This document shows, in pieces, positions 1 to 6,738 of a DNA stretch of 64,000 bases (position 1 is its first letter; every line of letters starts with the position of its first letter). The notes under the pieces are model-generated. The model was not told the origin of the DNA and did no database searches. It saw only the letters and a list, made by a program, of their open reading frames with translations. This DNA is from an uncultured Bacillota bacterium (GTDB taxonomy: Bacteria; Bacillota; Clostridia; Christensenellales; UBA1242). Location: the NCBI GenBank assembly GCA_946495675.1, contig CAMMDQ010000002.1:133542-197541 (forward strand), in the 5' to 3' direction. Made by a program: the position numbers and the translations under genes.

Positions 1-727
1 TGAAATCTTTACCAAGTTCAAAAACTCTATCAAAACCAGCCGCTATGCATTGCTTGAGCCATGTTTCAGTTGCAATTCTCAAGTTGCAATCAACATCCAA
101 AGCATTATGATGTGTGAAAAAAGGTTTTGCACTTGCACCACTCACATTTCGTTGCAAAATCGGCGTTTCGACTTCAATAAAACCATTTTTTTCAAGATAT
201 GAACGAATAAACGAAACCACTTTACTGCGTGTGAGCATGACTTTTCTTGTGTCTTCATTCATAATCAAGTCAAGATAACGCTGACGATACTTTGTTTCGG
301 TATCTGTAAGTCCATGAAATTTTTCTGGCAAAGGTCTCAAGGTTTTTGAAAGCAAGGTAATCTTTTCGCAACGCACTGTAACTTCACCCGTTTGAGTAAG
401 ATAAACTTCGCCTTCAACTCCGACGAAATCTCCAATATCAATCATTTTTTTGTAGAAATCATAATCTTCTTCGCTAAGTTCATTTCGGCCGACAGAAACT
501 TGAATTTTTGCTTGAATGTCTCGGATTTGGATAAAGCCAAACTTGCCCATAACTCGTTTAAAAATAATGCGCCCAGCAATTTTTACATGCTGACCAACCT
601 TTTCTCTAGCCTCAGCTATTGTGTCGGTTCTCTCATATTTTGCTTTATAAGGTATCTGCCCCATTTCTCGCAATTTCAAAATCTTCTCACGCCTGATGTC
701 CACTTCATTTGACAAATTTTGTTCCAT
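1..727 (-). CDS. lysS: Lysyl-tRNA synthetase, class II (5' part only)
   Basis: Charges tRNA-Lys with lysine in the cytoplasm. The reading frame begins at an ATG (MEQNLSNEVDIRREK) preceded by a GGAGAA ribosome binding site and stays open to the window edge, giving about 242 residues. Residues about 55-150 form the OB-fold anticodon-binding domain (GRIIFKRVMGKFGFIQIRD), followed by the class II entry KFHGLTDTETKYRQRYLDL and a motif 1 region (FIEVETPILQ). The remaining catalytic core lies outside the window, so completeness cannot be judged. It is expressed from its own promoter, with a hairpin in the leader. Family assignment is firm from the KFHGL...RYRQRYLDL-type block. Confidence 0.93.
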   Translation of the reverse strand, partial: MEQNLSNEVDIRREKILKLREMGQIPYKAKYERTDTIAEAREKVGQHVKIAGRIIFKRVMGKFGFIQIRDIQAKIQVSVGRNELSEEDYDFYKKMIDIGDFVGVEGEVYLTQTGEVTVRCEKITLLSKTLRPLPEKFHGLTDTETKYRQRYLDLIMNEDTRKVMLTRSKVVSFIRSYLEKNGFIEVETPILQRNVSGASAKPFFTHHNALDVDCNLRIATETWLKQCIAAGFDRVFELGKDF

Positions 728-749
728 ATTTTCTCCTTCAATCAACAAA

Positions 750-772
750 AAATTGCACAGATAATGCAATTT
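750..772 (-). terminator. Hairpin with T-run in the lysS leader
   Basis: An 8-bp perfect stem (AAATTGCA / TGCAATTT) with a 7-nt loop, followed on the minus strand by a run of six T. It lies between the lysS promoter and start codon, 23 nt before the ATG, so it could act as a transcription attenuator. No T-box or other known riboswitch sequence is visible. Function is inference. Confidence 0.45.
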
Positions 773-788
773 AGTTTTGTATGCAGTT

Positions 789-817
789 AATTTAACATAA
801 AATAAAAAATATGTCAA
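789..817 (-). promoter_or_regulatory. Probable sigma-A promoter of lysS
   Basis: On the minus strand TTGACA (812-817) is followed after 17 nt by TAAATT (789-794). The -35 box sits inside the downstream arm of the hairpin that ends the preceding transglycosylase gene, so one stretch serves both as terminator and promoter. Confidence 0.5.
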
Positions 818-834
818 ACTATATTTGACATATT
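803..834 (-). terminator. Intrinsic terminator of the transglycosylase gene
   Basis: A 10-bp perfect inverted repeat (ATATGTCAAA / TTTGACATAT, 5-nt loop) is followed by T-rich sequence on the minus strand, 43 nt past the stop codon of the upstream gene. Confidence 0.65.
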
Positions 835-876
835 AAGTTTTTTACATTCTCTTTCAAACATTTTTCCTAAAAACTT

Positions 877-1422
877 CTAAACAGTCTTATATTTTTTGCT
901 ATAATAGCTATAATTTTTATAAACTTTGTTTAAATATTGTTTTGTTTCGTCAAAGGGTATGATTGAAAGAGTTTTCCCATCTTGACTATATTCCTCATTC
1001 GCAAGCCATGAGCGAACATTGGACGGACCAGCATTATACGCACACAGTCCTAATTTTACGTCGTCAAAGCTTTTGACAAGATATGATAGATAATAGCTTC
1101 CCAGTTTCAAACTATATTCCCCGTCAAAAAGCTTTTCTTCTTGAAATTCTTCGTTCATTTTTTCCGCCACCCACCTTGCAGTTGAGGGCATAAGCTGCAT
1201 GATACCAATCGCCCCCTTGCTTGATTTTGCATTTTCGTTGAAAGCACTTTCGGTGTTCGCAACTGACGCAATCAATGCCCCGTCAATATCAAATTGTTGG
1301 GCATAATCAGTTATCTGCTCGCTAAATTTCATGGGATAAAAATAGCTATAAAAACAGTGCAGACAAAATGTTAGCATCAAAATGACCACAGCAAGACTGA
1401 TTAAAGAAAAAGTTGTTTTCAT
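877..1422 (-). CDS. Membrane-anchored lytic transglycosylase (SLT domain)
   Basis: Cleaves the glycan strands of peptidoglycan between MurNAc and GlcNAc. The 181-residue protein has an N-terminal hydrophobic anchor (residues 5-28) and one SLT/lysozyme-like domain. The catalytic Glu is in ANTESAFN (about residue 58), followed by the family signatures GAIGIMQLMPSTA and LGLCAYNAGPSNV. The family is usually this size in Clostridia when only the catalytic domain is present; no LysM or other cell-wall-binding domain is seen. It stands alone, on the same strand as lysS but separated from it by a terminator. Its exact physiological role (growth, sporulation or recycling) cannot be told from the sequence. 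Confidence 0.93.
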   Translation of the reverse strand: MKTTFSLISLAVVILMLTFCLHCFYSYFYPMKFSEQITDYAQQFDIDGALIASVANTESAFNENAKSSKGAIGIMQLMPSTARWVAEKMNEEFQEEKLFDGEYSLKLGSYYLSYLVKSFDDVKLGLCAYNAGPSNVRSWLANEEYSQDGKTLSIIPFDETKQYLNKVYKNYSYYSKKYKTV

Positions 1423-1474
1423 AGTTATATCTTATGAGTTTTACATTCTTTCATGCAGCAAAAAGAAAGGAATT

Positions 1475-1729
1475 TTAAAACAACCTTTCAAGGCTTACTC
1501 TGCAGCCACTTTGCAAAAAGCGAAAGCTTCCGACAAAAGAGCGAAAAGGCCTACTTGATAAAATATTTTTCACAATAGGCAAAATTTTTTCTGAACATTT
1601 GACCGAAATTCCGCACGCTTGCCCTGCTTCTTTTGGAGTATTGACTATCTGAAAAAAAACTCCTTGATTTCTCAGTGCTTGAGCAAAATAAAGGGTTTCA
1701 TTGCGCGAACTAAAAACGACCAACATCAT
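1475..1729 (-). CDS. DUF3343 protein, putative Se/S carrier-like
   Basis: An 84-residue protein matching the small DUF3343 family: MMLVVFSSRNETLYFAQALRN at the start, then a central ACGISVKCSE segment with the two cysteines characteristic of the group. Family members are thought to carry sulfur or selenium, an idea based mainly on genomic context and not seen here directly. It is divergent from a cysteine desulfurase gene 75 bp away, which supports a link to sulfane-sulfur handling. A good ribosome binding site (AAGGGTGG) precedes the ATG. A third cysteine is near the C-terminus (QSGCRVS). The assignment rests on pattern recognition, not on a search. Confidence 0.75.
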   Translation of the reverse strand: MMLVVFSSRNETLYFAQALRNQGVFFQIVNTPKEAGQACGISVKCSEKILPIVKNILSSRPFRSFVGSFRFLQSGCRVSLERLF

Positions 1730-1804
1730 AATTAACCACCCTTCCTTATTATCACACTTTCCCTCCTATTTCACTATATTGTATAACGAAAGGAATGTTG
1801 ACAA

Positions 1805-2953
1805 ATGATTTATCTTGACAATAGTGCAACAACACTGATAAAACCAAAGCAAGTTGTCAGTGCAGTCAACGATAGTTTGCTGCACTATTCTGCAAATCCT
1901 GGCAGAAGTGGGCACCAAGCCAGTATAAAATGTGCCTTAGAAATTGAAAAGACTAGAGAACACATCGCAAAACATTTTGGCCTGCCATTGCCACAAAATG
2001 TTATTTTCACATCAAATTGCACATCCGCACTCAACATGGCTATTTTTGGTTATTTAAATAAAGGTGATCATGTGATAACCACCGAAAATGAACATAATTC
2101 TGTTTTAAGACCTTTAGAAAAATTAAAAAAGGAAGGCATTTTAGAATATGATGTCGCCTTCCAATCATCTCCAATCGGAATAAAACTTGAAGATATCAAG
2201 CCTCTAGTCAAAAAAAATACCACCATGATAATTTGCAACCACATCTCAAATGTGAATGGCGCCACAGCTGCAATCCAAGAAATTGGCAAATTTTGCAAAG
2301 AAAAACAAATTCTTTTTTTGCTAGACTGCGCTCAAAGCTGCGGTCATGAAAAGATCAACATGCAATCAGATCATATTAACCTTCTTGCATTTGCAGGACA
2401 CAAAGGCTTTTATGCACCACTAGCTATCGGTGGACTGCTTATTAACACCGAAAAGCCTCCTAAACCGCTTTTATATGGCGGGACAGGAACAAATTCGCTG
2501 GAGCTTTTCCAACCTTCTTCTCTCCCCGAACGGCTTGAAAGCGGAACGATTTCATCTCCACTGATTTTGGGATTAAATGCAGGCATAAATTTTGTTGAAG
2601 AACATTTTGATGAAATCAAATACAAACTTGACGATCTTTCAACATATCTAAACTTTGAACTTAACAAACTTGAATTTTCAGTTTACACACAACCTGAGAA
2701 CGCGAACGGAGTGATTGCTTTTAACATCAAAGATATAGATTCGTCAGAAGTTGCCACACTGCTAAATGAAAAATATGGCATTTGTGTGCGAGGCGGTTTT
2801 CATTGCGCACCACTTAAGCATAAGGCCTTGGGCACTTTAAATCAAGGGGCTGTGCGAGTTTCTCTTTCTTATTTTAACACATTCTCAGATGTGCAGAAAC
2901 TGATTTTTGCTTTGAAAAATATCAAACACAGAATTTTCAAAATGAAAGATTAA
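1805..2953 (+). CDS. Cysteine desulfurase-family PLP enzyme (class V aminotransferase fold)
   Basis: Predicted to release sulfur from cysteine as an enzyme-bound persulfide. The 382-residue sequence shows YLDNSATTLIKP at the N-terminus, the cofactor region CNHISNVNGA and DCAQSCGH, the PLP-binding lysine in FAGHKGFY (about residue 200) and the acceptor cysteine in RGGFHCAPLKHKALGT (about residue 337). The GFHCAP signature with a short loop is typical of SufS-like/group II enzymes. No iron-sulfur scaffold gene is beside it; its partner is the divergent DUF3343 gene. Together they suggest a sulfur or selenium delivery pair and not the general Isc/Suf pathway. Its 3' end overlaps the stop codon of the convergent gene. 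Confidence 0.9.
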   Translation: MIYLDNSATTLIKPKQVVSAVNDSLLHYSANPGRSGHQASIKCALEIEKTREHIAKHFGLPLPQNVIFTSNCTSALNMAIFGYLNKGDHVITTENEHNSVLRPLEKLKKEGILEYDVAFQSSPIGIKLEDIKPLVKKNTTMIICNHISNVNGATAAIQEIGKFCKEKQILFLLDCAQSCGHEKINMQSDHINLLAFAGHKGFYAPLAIGGLLINTEKPPKPLLYGGTGTNSLELFQPSSLPERLESGTISSPLILGLNAGINFVEEHFDEIKYKLDDLSTYLNFELNKLEFSVYTQPENANGVIAFNIKDIDSSEVATLLNEKYGICVRGGFHCAPLKHKALGTLNQGAVRVSLSYFNTFSDVQKLIFALKNIKHRIFKMKD

Positions 2954-3603
2954 AACCGTTTATATTTTTTTGTGACATAAACAATTTGCGTAACTGAAAA
3001 TATGAGTATGATCAGCAAAATGATAAAACTTGAAACTGCAGATAGCACCAGCATTTCAAAAGTCATTCCCCCATTTACCATAATCAAAATATGTTGCAGG
3101 CTTAGGACAGAAACAAGTGCATCAACAATAGACAAAGCTCTTAACAATTTATAAGTCAATTTCTCCCCTTTCTTTGCTTTGTTGTAGTTTATTATTGCCG
3201 CAATTATTTTGTAAGTTGTGTAAGTTGCAATGACTATTGCAGGAATCATTCCAAATGCAGCTGCTTTTGGGCGGAGCAACATCAAAGTTATAGGTGCAAA
3301 CAAACATAAATCTATAAAGAACATAAAAATCGACAGACCAATGCATGCTTTTTTTCGGATGCTAACAGCAAAATCTTGCGGATAAGCATTAACCTTTCTT
3401 TCGATAAGTATCACAATAACTCGAGCACAAGTCAAGCATAGATAATAAATAGAAAAGCTTATACTCCAAGAATCTGCATAATACAAACCTAAAAAAATAT
3501 TGTATATCGCAAATAAAAAAGTAATTAGCGCCGAAAAATAAGCGCTAAAAATGATTTTATTTGGATTGTTGACAAATTTTTTTATCTTTTCACTAATCTT
3601 CAT
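2950..3603 (-). CDS. Polytopic membrane protein of unknown function
   Basis: A roughly 217-residue protein with about six hydrophobic segments (for example FSAYFSALITFLFAIYNIF, then FMFFIDLCLFAPITLML and the C-terminal FIILLIILIFSVTQIVYV). I do not recognise the family. The ATG at 3603 is preferred over the one at 3615 because GGGAAAGGG precedes it at a suitable distance; it then overlaps the TetR stop codon by 11 bp, indicating translational coupling. As the last gene of the TetR operon it may be the regulated membrane activity. The function is open. Confidence 0.7.
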   Translation of the reverse strand: MKISEKIKKFVNNPNKIIFSAYFSALITFLFAIYNIFLGLYYADSWSISFSIYYLCLTCARVIVILIERKVNAYPQDFAVSIRKKACIGLSIFMFFIDLCLFAPITLMLLRPKAAAFGMIPAIVIATYTTYKIIAAIINYNKAKKGEKLTYKLLRALSIVDALVSVLSLQHILIMVNGGMTFEMLVLSAVSSFIILLIILIFSVTQIVYVTKKYKRF

Positions 3604-4192
3604 GCCCTTTCCCAAATGGTCTGACGCATTTTATTATTATTTTCTCAATATATTCAATTTCATCTTTACAGTCATTTTTTATCCATTCATTTATAATTGC
3701 AGTTATTCCATGAAGATAGTAAGCAATCATATAATGTCCAGTTTTTTCATCAATACCCAGCCTATTGAAAATTGGCATAAAGACATGCTTGTTAAGAGCA
3801 TTAAATTTTTCCACAGAATTCATGATATGTGCATGCTTAACAGCAACTTGATGAATCACCTTGTTTTCTTTAATATAAGTTAAGTACGGGGATAAATATT
3901 CAGGCGTAATCAATATCAAATCTTCATTTGAACAATTTTTGATTTTTTCAAAAAACTGTTTTGGATTTTTGTTGAAATATTCAATAAATTTTTTATTTGA
4001 GTTCTCAACGCATTCTTCAAGCAAATCCTGCAATGTTTCATAATGAAGATAAAAAGTTGAGCGATTTACCCCCGCCTTTTTACATATTTCCTTAACTGTG
4101 ATAAATTCAAAATCTTTTTTATTGAGAAGTTCGATGAGAGCTTGATTCATTAACAGAGAAGTATTATAATACTTGCTCTCAGATTTATTCAT
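3593..4192 (-). CDS. TetR/AcrR-family transcriptional regulator
   Basis: A 199-residue repressor. The N-terminal helix-turn-helix is clear: LLNKKDFEFITVKEICKKAG followed by VNRSTFYLHYETLQDLLEE (residues about 18-60). The C-terminal half (about 80-195) is the variable ligand-binding/dimerisation part, ending with an amphipathic AYYLHGITAIINEWIKNDC segment. The gene lies between two membrane-protein genes on the same strand, 17 bp after the first and overlapping the second. A perfect palindrome overlaps the promoter of this operon, so the protein very likely represses its own operon. The ligand is unknown. Confidence 0.92.
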   Translation of the reverse strand: MNKSESKYYNTSLLMNQALIELLNKKDFEFITVKEICKKAGVNRSTFYLHYETLQDLLEECVENSNKKFIEYFNKNPKQFFEKIKNCSNEDLILITPEYLSPYLTYIKENKVIHQVAVKHAHIMNSVEKFNALNKHVFMPIFNRLGIDEKTGHYMIAYYLHGITAIINEWIKNDCKDEIEYIEKIIIKCVRPFGKGHED

Positions 4193-4209
4193 AATACTAT
4201 CTCCTTTTA

Positions 4210-4563
4210 TTATTCTTCATCACTTATTTCTTTTGCCAAGCGCATAATATCCGAGCCGTATTTCAATTTTCCTTTTTCTTTAATCTTTTTGTAGATTGGA
4301 TAGTTCACGCAGCAACCTGCAATGCCAACAAGACCAACAACAATGCCTGCGACGAAAGCTCCAACTCCTGAAGCAATCACGCCAAGTGATAAGCACATTC
4401 CCGTTCCAAACACTAAAGCACTGACAATGCCAAAGGTGAAAGCAAAAATATTTGCTGGAGCCTTGGCTTTGGTGTCAAGTTTTTTCAGCTGCATCACTTT
4501 AGATGCCTCCTTTTTTGAGTATTCGTTTGCGATATGCTCTGCATAAATTTTGTCTGTATTCAT
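4210..4563 (-). CDS. Small two-segment membrane protein
   Basis: A 117-residue protein with a soluble, lysine-rich N-terminus (MNTDKIYAEHIANEYSKKEASK), then two glycine-rich hydrophobic segments (about residues 40-62 and 66-90) and a charged tail. I recall close relatives in Lachnospiraceae that carry the label dihydropteridine reductase, but nothing in the sequence supports an enzyme: no nucleotide-binding motif is present. It is the first gene of the TetR operon, preceded by AAGGAGG and a perfect operator-like palindrome. It may be the main target of the regulator. Function unknown. Confidence 0.8.
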   Translation of the reverse strand: MNTDKIYAEHIANEYSKKEASKVMQLKKLDTKAKAPANIFAFTFGIVSALVFGTGMCLSLGVIASGVGAFVAGIVVGLVGIAGCCVNYPIYKKIKEKGKLKYGSDIMRLAKEISDEE

Positions 4564-4575
4564 ATTAACCTCCTT

Positions 4576-4595
4576 TATAATACACTTGTATTATA
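4576..4595 (-). promoter_or_regulatory. Probable TetR operator overlapping the -10 box
   Basis: A perfect palindrome with 9-bp arms TATAATACA / TGTATTATA separated by CT. On the minus strand its first arm contains TATAAT, placed 27 nt before the start codon of the first operon gene. A palindrome covering the -10 box upstream of a gene set that encodes a TetR protein is the standard layout for autorepression. Confidence 0.65.
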
Positions 4596-4817
4596 CGAAA
4601 GTTGTTGCAAAAGCCACGCGACACAAAGGCTCTAAAGTGTTGATTTCAAAAAGATTATAACACAAAAATCTTATATTTTTTTATTTTTTTAAACATTCCG
4701 TAGATAAAGATTTTTACAGCTATTTTTTACTGAACTTTAAAGCCAATTTCAACCTGCAGCCATAAAAGAAAATAAAAAAGCTTGCCTAAGGTTAAACCAT
4801 TTTGAAACTAGTAAAAT

Positions 4818-4852
4818 AAAAAGACTGAAATTTAAATATACCAGTCTTTTTT
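4818..4852 (-). terminator. Intrinsic terminator after the InlB-repeat lipoprotein gene
   Basis: A 9-bp stem (AAAAGACTG / CAGTCTTTT) around a 14-nt loop, with T-runs on both strands. It ends the minus-strand lipoprotein gene 15 nt past its stop. The rest of the 4596-4817 stretch is AT-rich without a visible gene. Confidence 0.65.
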
Positions 4853-4866
4853 GTTACCCCATTTTT

Positions 4867-6093
4867 TCAAATATCATTTGTTAAAGGTTGTTTGTTTGTA
4901 TTATAAAAATTATTTGGAGTTAGATAATAATCATAATAGCTAATCATATAAGTTGCTGTTTGTTCAGGATCAGATATGTCAACTTCTTGTCGCATATCAA
5001 ATTGTCGAAACTCATGTGTTCGGTCATCATAATAACTTCTTTTCCAATAATCATCTACAGCCTCAATAGTGATTGATTTAATACTATTACTAATTGACCT
5101 TAAAGCTTCACTAGTTATACACCAAATATTAGATGAAATATATAATTCTGTAATAATATTTTCATTAACAAGTGAATTTCTTAAAGAACGAATCACTTTA
5201 ACATTTTTACCAAGATGAGTATTTGGAATGATAATATTTTTTGAATTTCCTATATATCCTACTATTGCATAATAACCATATGAGGTAAGCTCATATTGTA
5301 ACCCTTCAGTACCATATTCCCATTCTGCAAATAATTTTTTATCTCCAATAGAATTAATAGTAAAGATGCAATCATCTAATAAATTTTCATTCAAATGCCA
5401 ACCAACAAAAGTATAATTCTCTCTTGTTGGTATTTTTAAATTATATTCTAAATCTTCTATTGTAAAATATTCGTTAATTATATCATTGTTTGAATCATCG
5501 TTTAATTTATAGATAATCTTATATTTATTTATTGTATAGTTAGCAGTTATTGTTGTATCACTTGTTATAGGCATATCAAAATCATAATCCCAATCGATGA
5601 ATGTATAGCCAGTTTTAGTTGGGTCTTGTGGTTTCTGTGCCTTAAAACCTTCTTCAACCATTTGACTATTAACAGTTGTCCCATTCATAGAATCAAATGA
5701 AACCATATAAATTGGTCTTTTTCTTATTTGTAATACATAAAGTTTAACATTACTATTGCTTGCTGTAACTAAGACATAAAAAGTATTGTCTCCAACAACC
5801 AAAGGTGAGGCAACTTTGCTTGGTATTGTTTGAGTTGCCGTTATATCGGGATGCAAAGTCCAATTACTATCAGTACTCACTTGCACAATTTCATTTAAAT
5901 TTAAATACTGCATTGAATTAGCAATAGAAATTTTATATGTGTTTTCATTAACTTGTTCAAAACCATAAAAAGCCGCCTGTGTCCCTTGTAAACCTTGTTC
6001 TTCCTGATTATTGTTTTTATCACAAGCACTAAGAATAAAAACCCCTACAAACATGATTGCAATAAGCGAAAAAATTGTAAAAACTTTCTTCAT
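4867..6093 (-). CDS. Lipoprotein with InlB/Listeria-Bacteroides repeats
   Basis: A 408-residue surface lipoprotein. The signal peptide ends in a lipobox (FILSACDKNN; Cys at about 24), so it should be processed by Lgt (encoded in this window) and signal peptidase II. Residues about 130-185 are a typical InlB B-repeat: VSFDSMNGTTVNSQ...GFKAQKPQDPTKTGYTFIDWDYDF...TITANYT. A second copy follows (about 190-255, TRENYTFVGWHLNE...LFAEW). The C-terminal part (NIIIPNTHLGKNVKVIRSLR...ITELYISSN) resembles the BspA-type leucine-rich fold with imperfect repeats. Such proteins usually take part in surface adhesion. It seems to be co-transcribed with the small gene 3 bp upstream. Confidence 0.85.
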   Translation of the reverse strand: MKKVFTIFSLIAIMFVGVFILSACDKNNNQEEQGLQGTQAAFYGFEQVNENTYKISIANSMQYLNLNEIVQVSTDSNWTLHPDITATQTIPSKVASPLVVGDNTFYVLVTASNSNVKLYVLQIRKRPIYMVSFDSMNGTTVNSQMVEEGFKAQKPQDPTKTGYTFIDWDYDFDMPITSDTTITANYTINKYKIIYKLNDDSNNDIINEYFTIEDLEYNLKIPTRENYTFVGWHLNENLLDDCIFTINSIGDKKLFAEWEYGTEGLQYELTSYGYYAIVGYIGNSKNIIIPNTHLGKNVKVIRSLRNSLVNENIITELYISSNIWCITSEALRSISNSIKSITIEAVDDYWKRSYYDDRTHEFRQFDMRQEVDISDPEQTATYMISYYDYYLTPNNFYNTNKQPLTNDI

Positions 6094-6096
6094 ATG

Positions 6097-6390
6097 TTAC
6101 TCCTTTATATTCTTTAATATATCAATAAGAATTTTTAAAGAATCATTTTTACAAGTTTTTAATGCGGAAATTATTTTTTGCTTTCCTTTCAATTGAATAA
6201 CTATTTCCATTGGACAAAAAAAATTAAAGTTATCAACTGGACTCATGTTTTGCAAATCAATACTGGTTCTTTCTAAGAACTTACAAAATTTTTCTACATA
6301 AGTTTCAAATTGTTCCTCATTATATAAATTTTCAAGAATTATATTTAATTCTTTAAGTCCTTCATTTTGTTTTATATATCTATCCAACAT
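6097..6390 (-). CDS. Small hypothetical protein
   Basis: A 97-residue, mostly helical and charged protein without signal peptide or membrane segment (MLDRYIKQNEGLKELNIIL...; C-terminal LKILIDILKNIKE). I do not recognise it. It is only 3 bp upstream of the InlB-repeat lipoprotein gene, so the two are probably translated from one mRNA. An AGGGGGAG-like ribosome binding site just before the ATG supports a real gene. Context gives no functional clue. Confidence 0.55.
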   Translation of the reverse strand: MLDRYIKQNEGLKELNIILENLYNEEQFETYVEKFCKFLERTSIDLQNMSPVDNFNFFCPMEIVIQLKGKQKIISALKTCKNDSLKILIDILKNIKE

Positions 6391-6510
6391 ACTCCCCCTT
6401 GCTCTTCAAATGTATTAGTGATTATAACATTTTTGTGTTGTAATGTCAATATAAATGGGGTTTAAATAAGATACAAATGTATGTCATAATATATTCATAG
6501 GAGAATTACT

Positions 6511-6726
6511 ATGAATATATTAAAAAGAATTAGACAATTACAGAACGAGAGCAACTGAACAATTTATCAGTTATCTGTAGAAACTGAAATCCCTCAATCA
6601 ACAATAAATAATATGTTTAGTAGAAATACTTTACCATCAATGACTAGTTCAACAGCAATATGTAAAGCATTTGATATATCATTATCAGAGTCTTTTATTC
6701 CGCTAGTTTCAAAATTGCTTGACTAA
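6511..6726 (+). pseudogene. XRE-type helix-turn-helix gene interrupted by an in-frame TGA
   Basis: Reading from ATG 6511 (AGGAG site at 6499-6503) to TAA 6724 gives MNILKRIRQLQNESN, then TGA at 6556, then TIYQLSVETEIPQSTINNMF and a further segment ending VSKLLD. This is a compact XRE DNA-binding domain of about 71 residues. In relatives the position of the TGA is commonly Trp (..GWTIYQLS..), so a single TGG to TGA change would explain it. TGA acts as a normal stop elsewhere in this window (for example the SDR gene at 31835), so code reassignment is unlikely. It is either a recent nonsense mutation or a sequencing error. Confidence 0.75.
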
Positions 6727-6737
6727 GCAAGCTTTTT
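6715..6737 (+). terminator. Intrinsic terminator of the XRE gene
   Basis: TTGCTT / AAGCAA stem with a short loop followed by GCTTTTTATT on the plus strand. It overlaps the last codons of the XRE reading frame and lies just past the convergent pnp stop; it may also help to end pnp transcripts. Confidence 0.45.
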
Positions 6738-6738
6738 A

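Noticed and set aside
6511..6726. Reassignment of TGA to tryptophan
   Set aside because: Other conserved genes in the window use TGA as a true stop (for example the SDR at 31833-31835) and TGG for Trp throughout.
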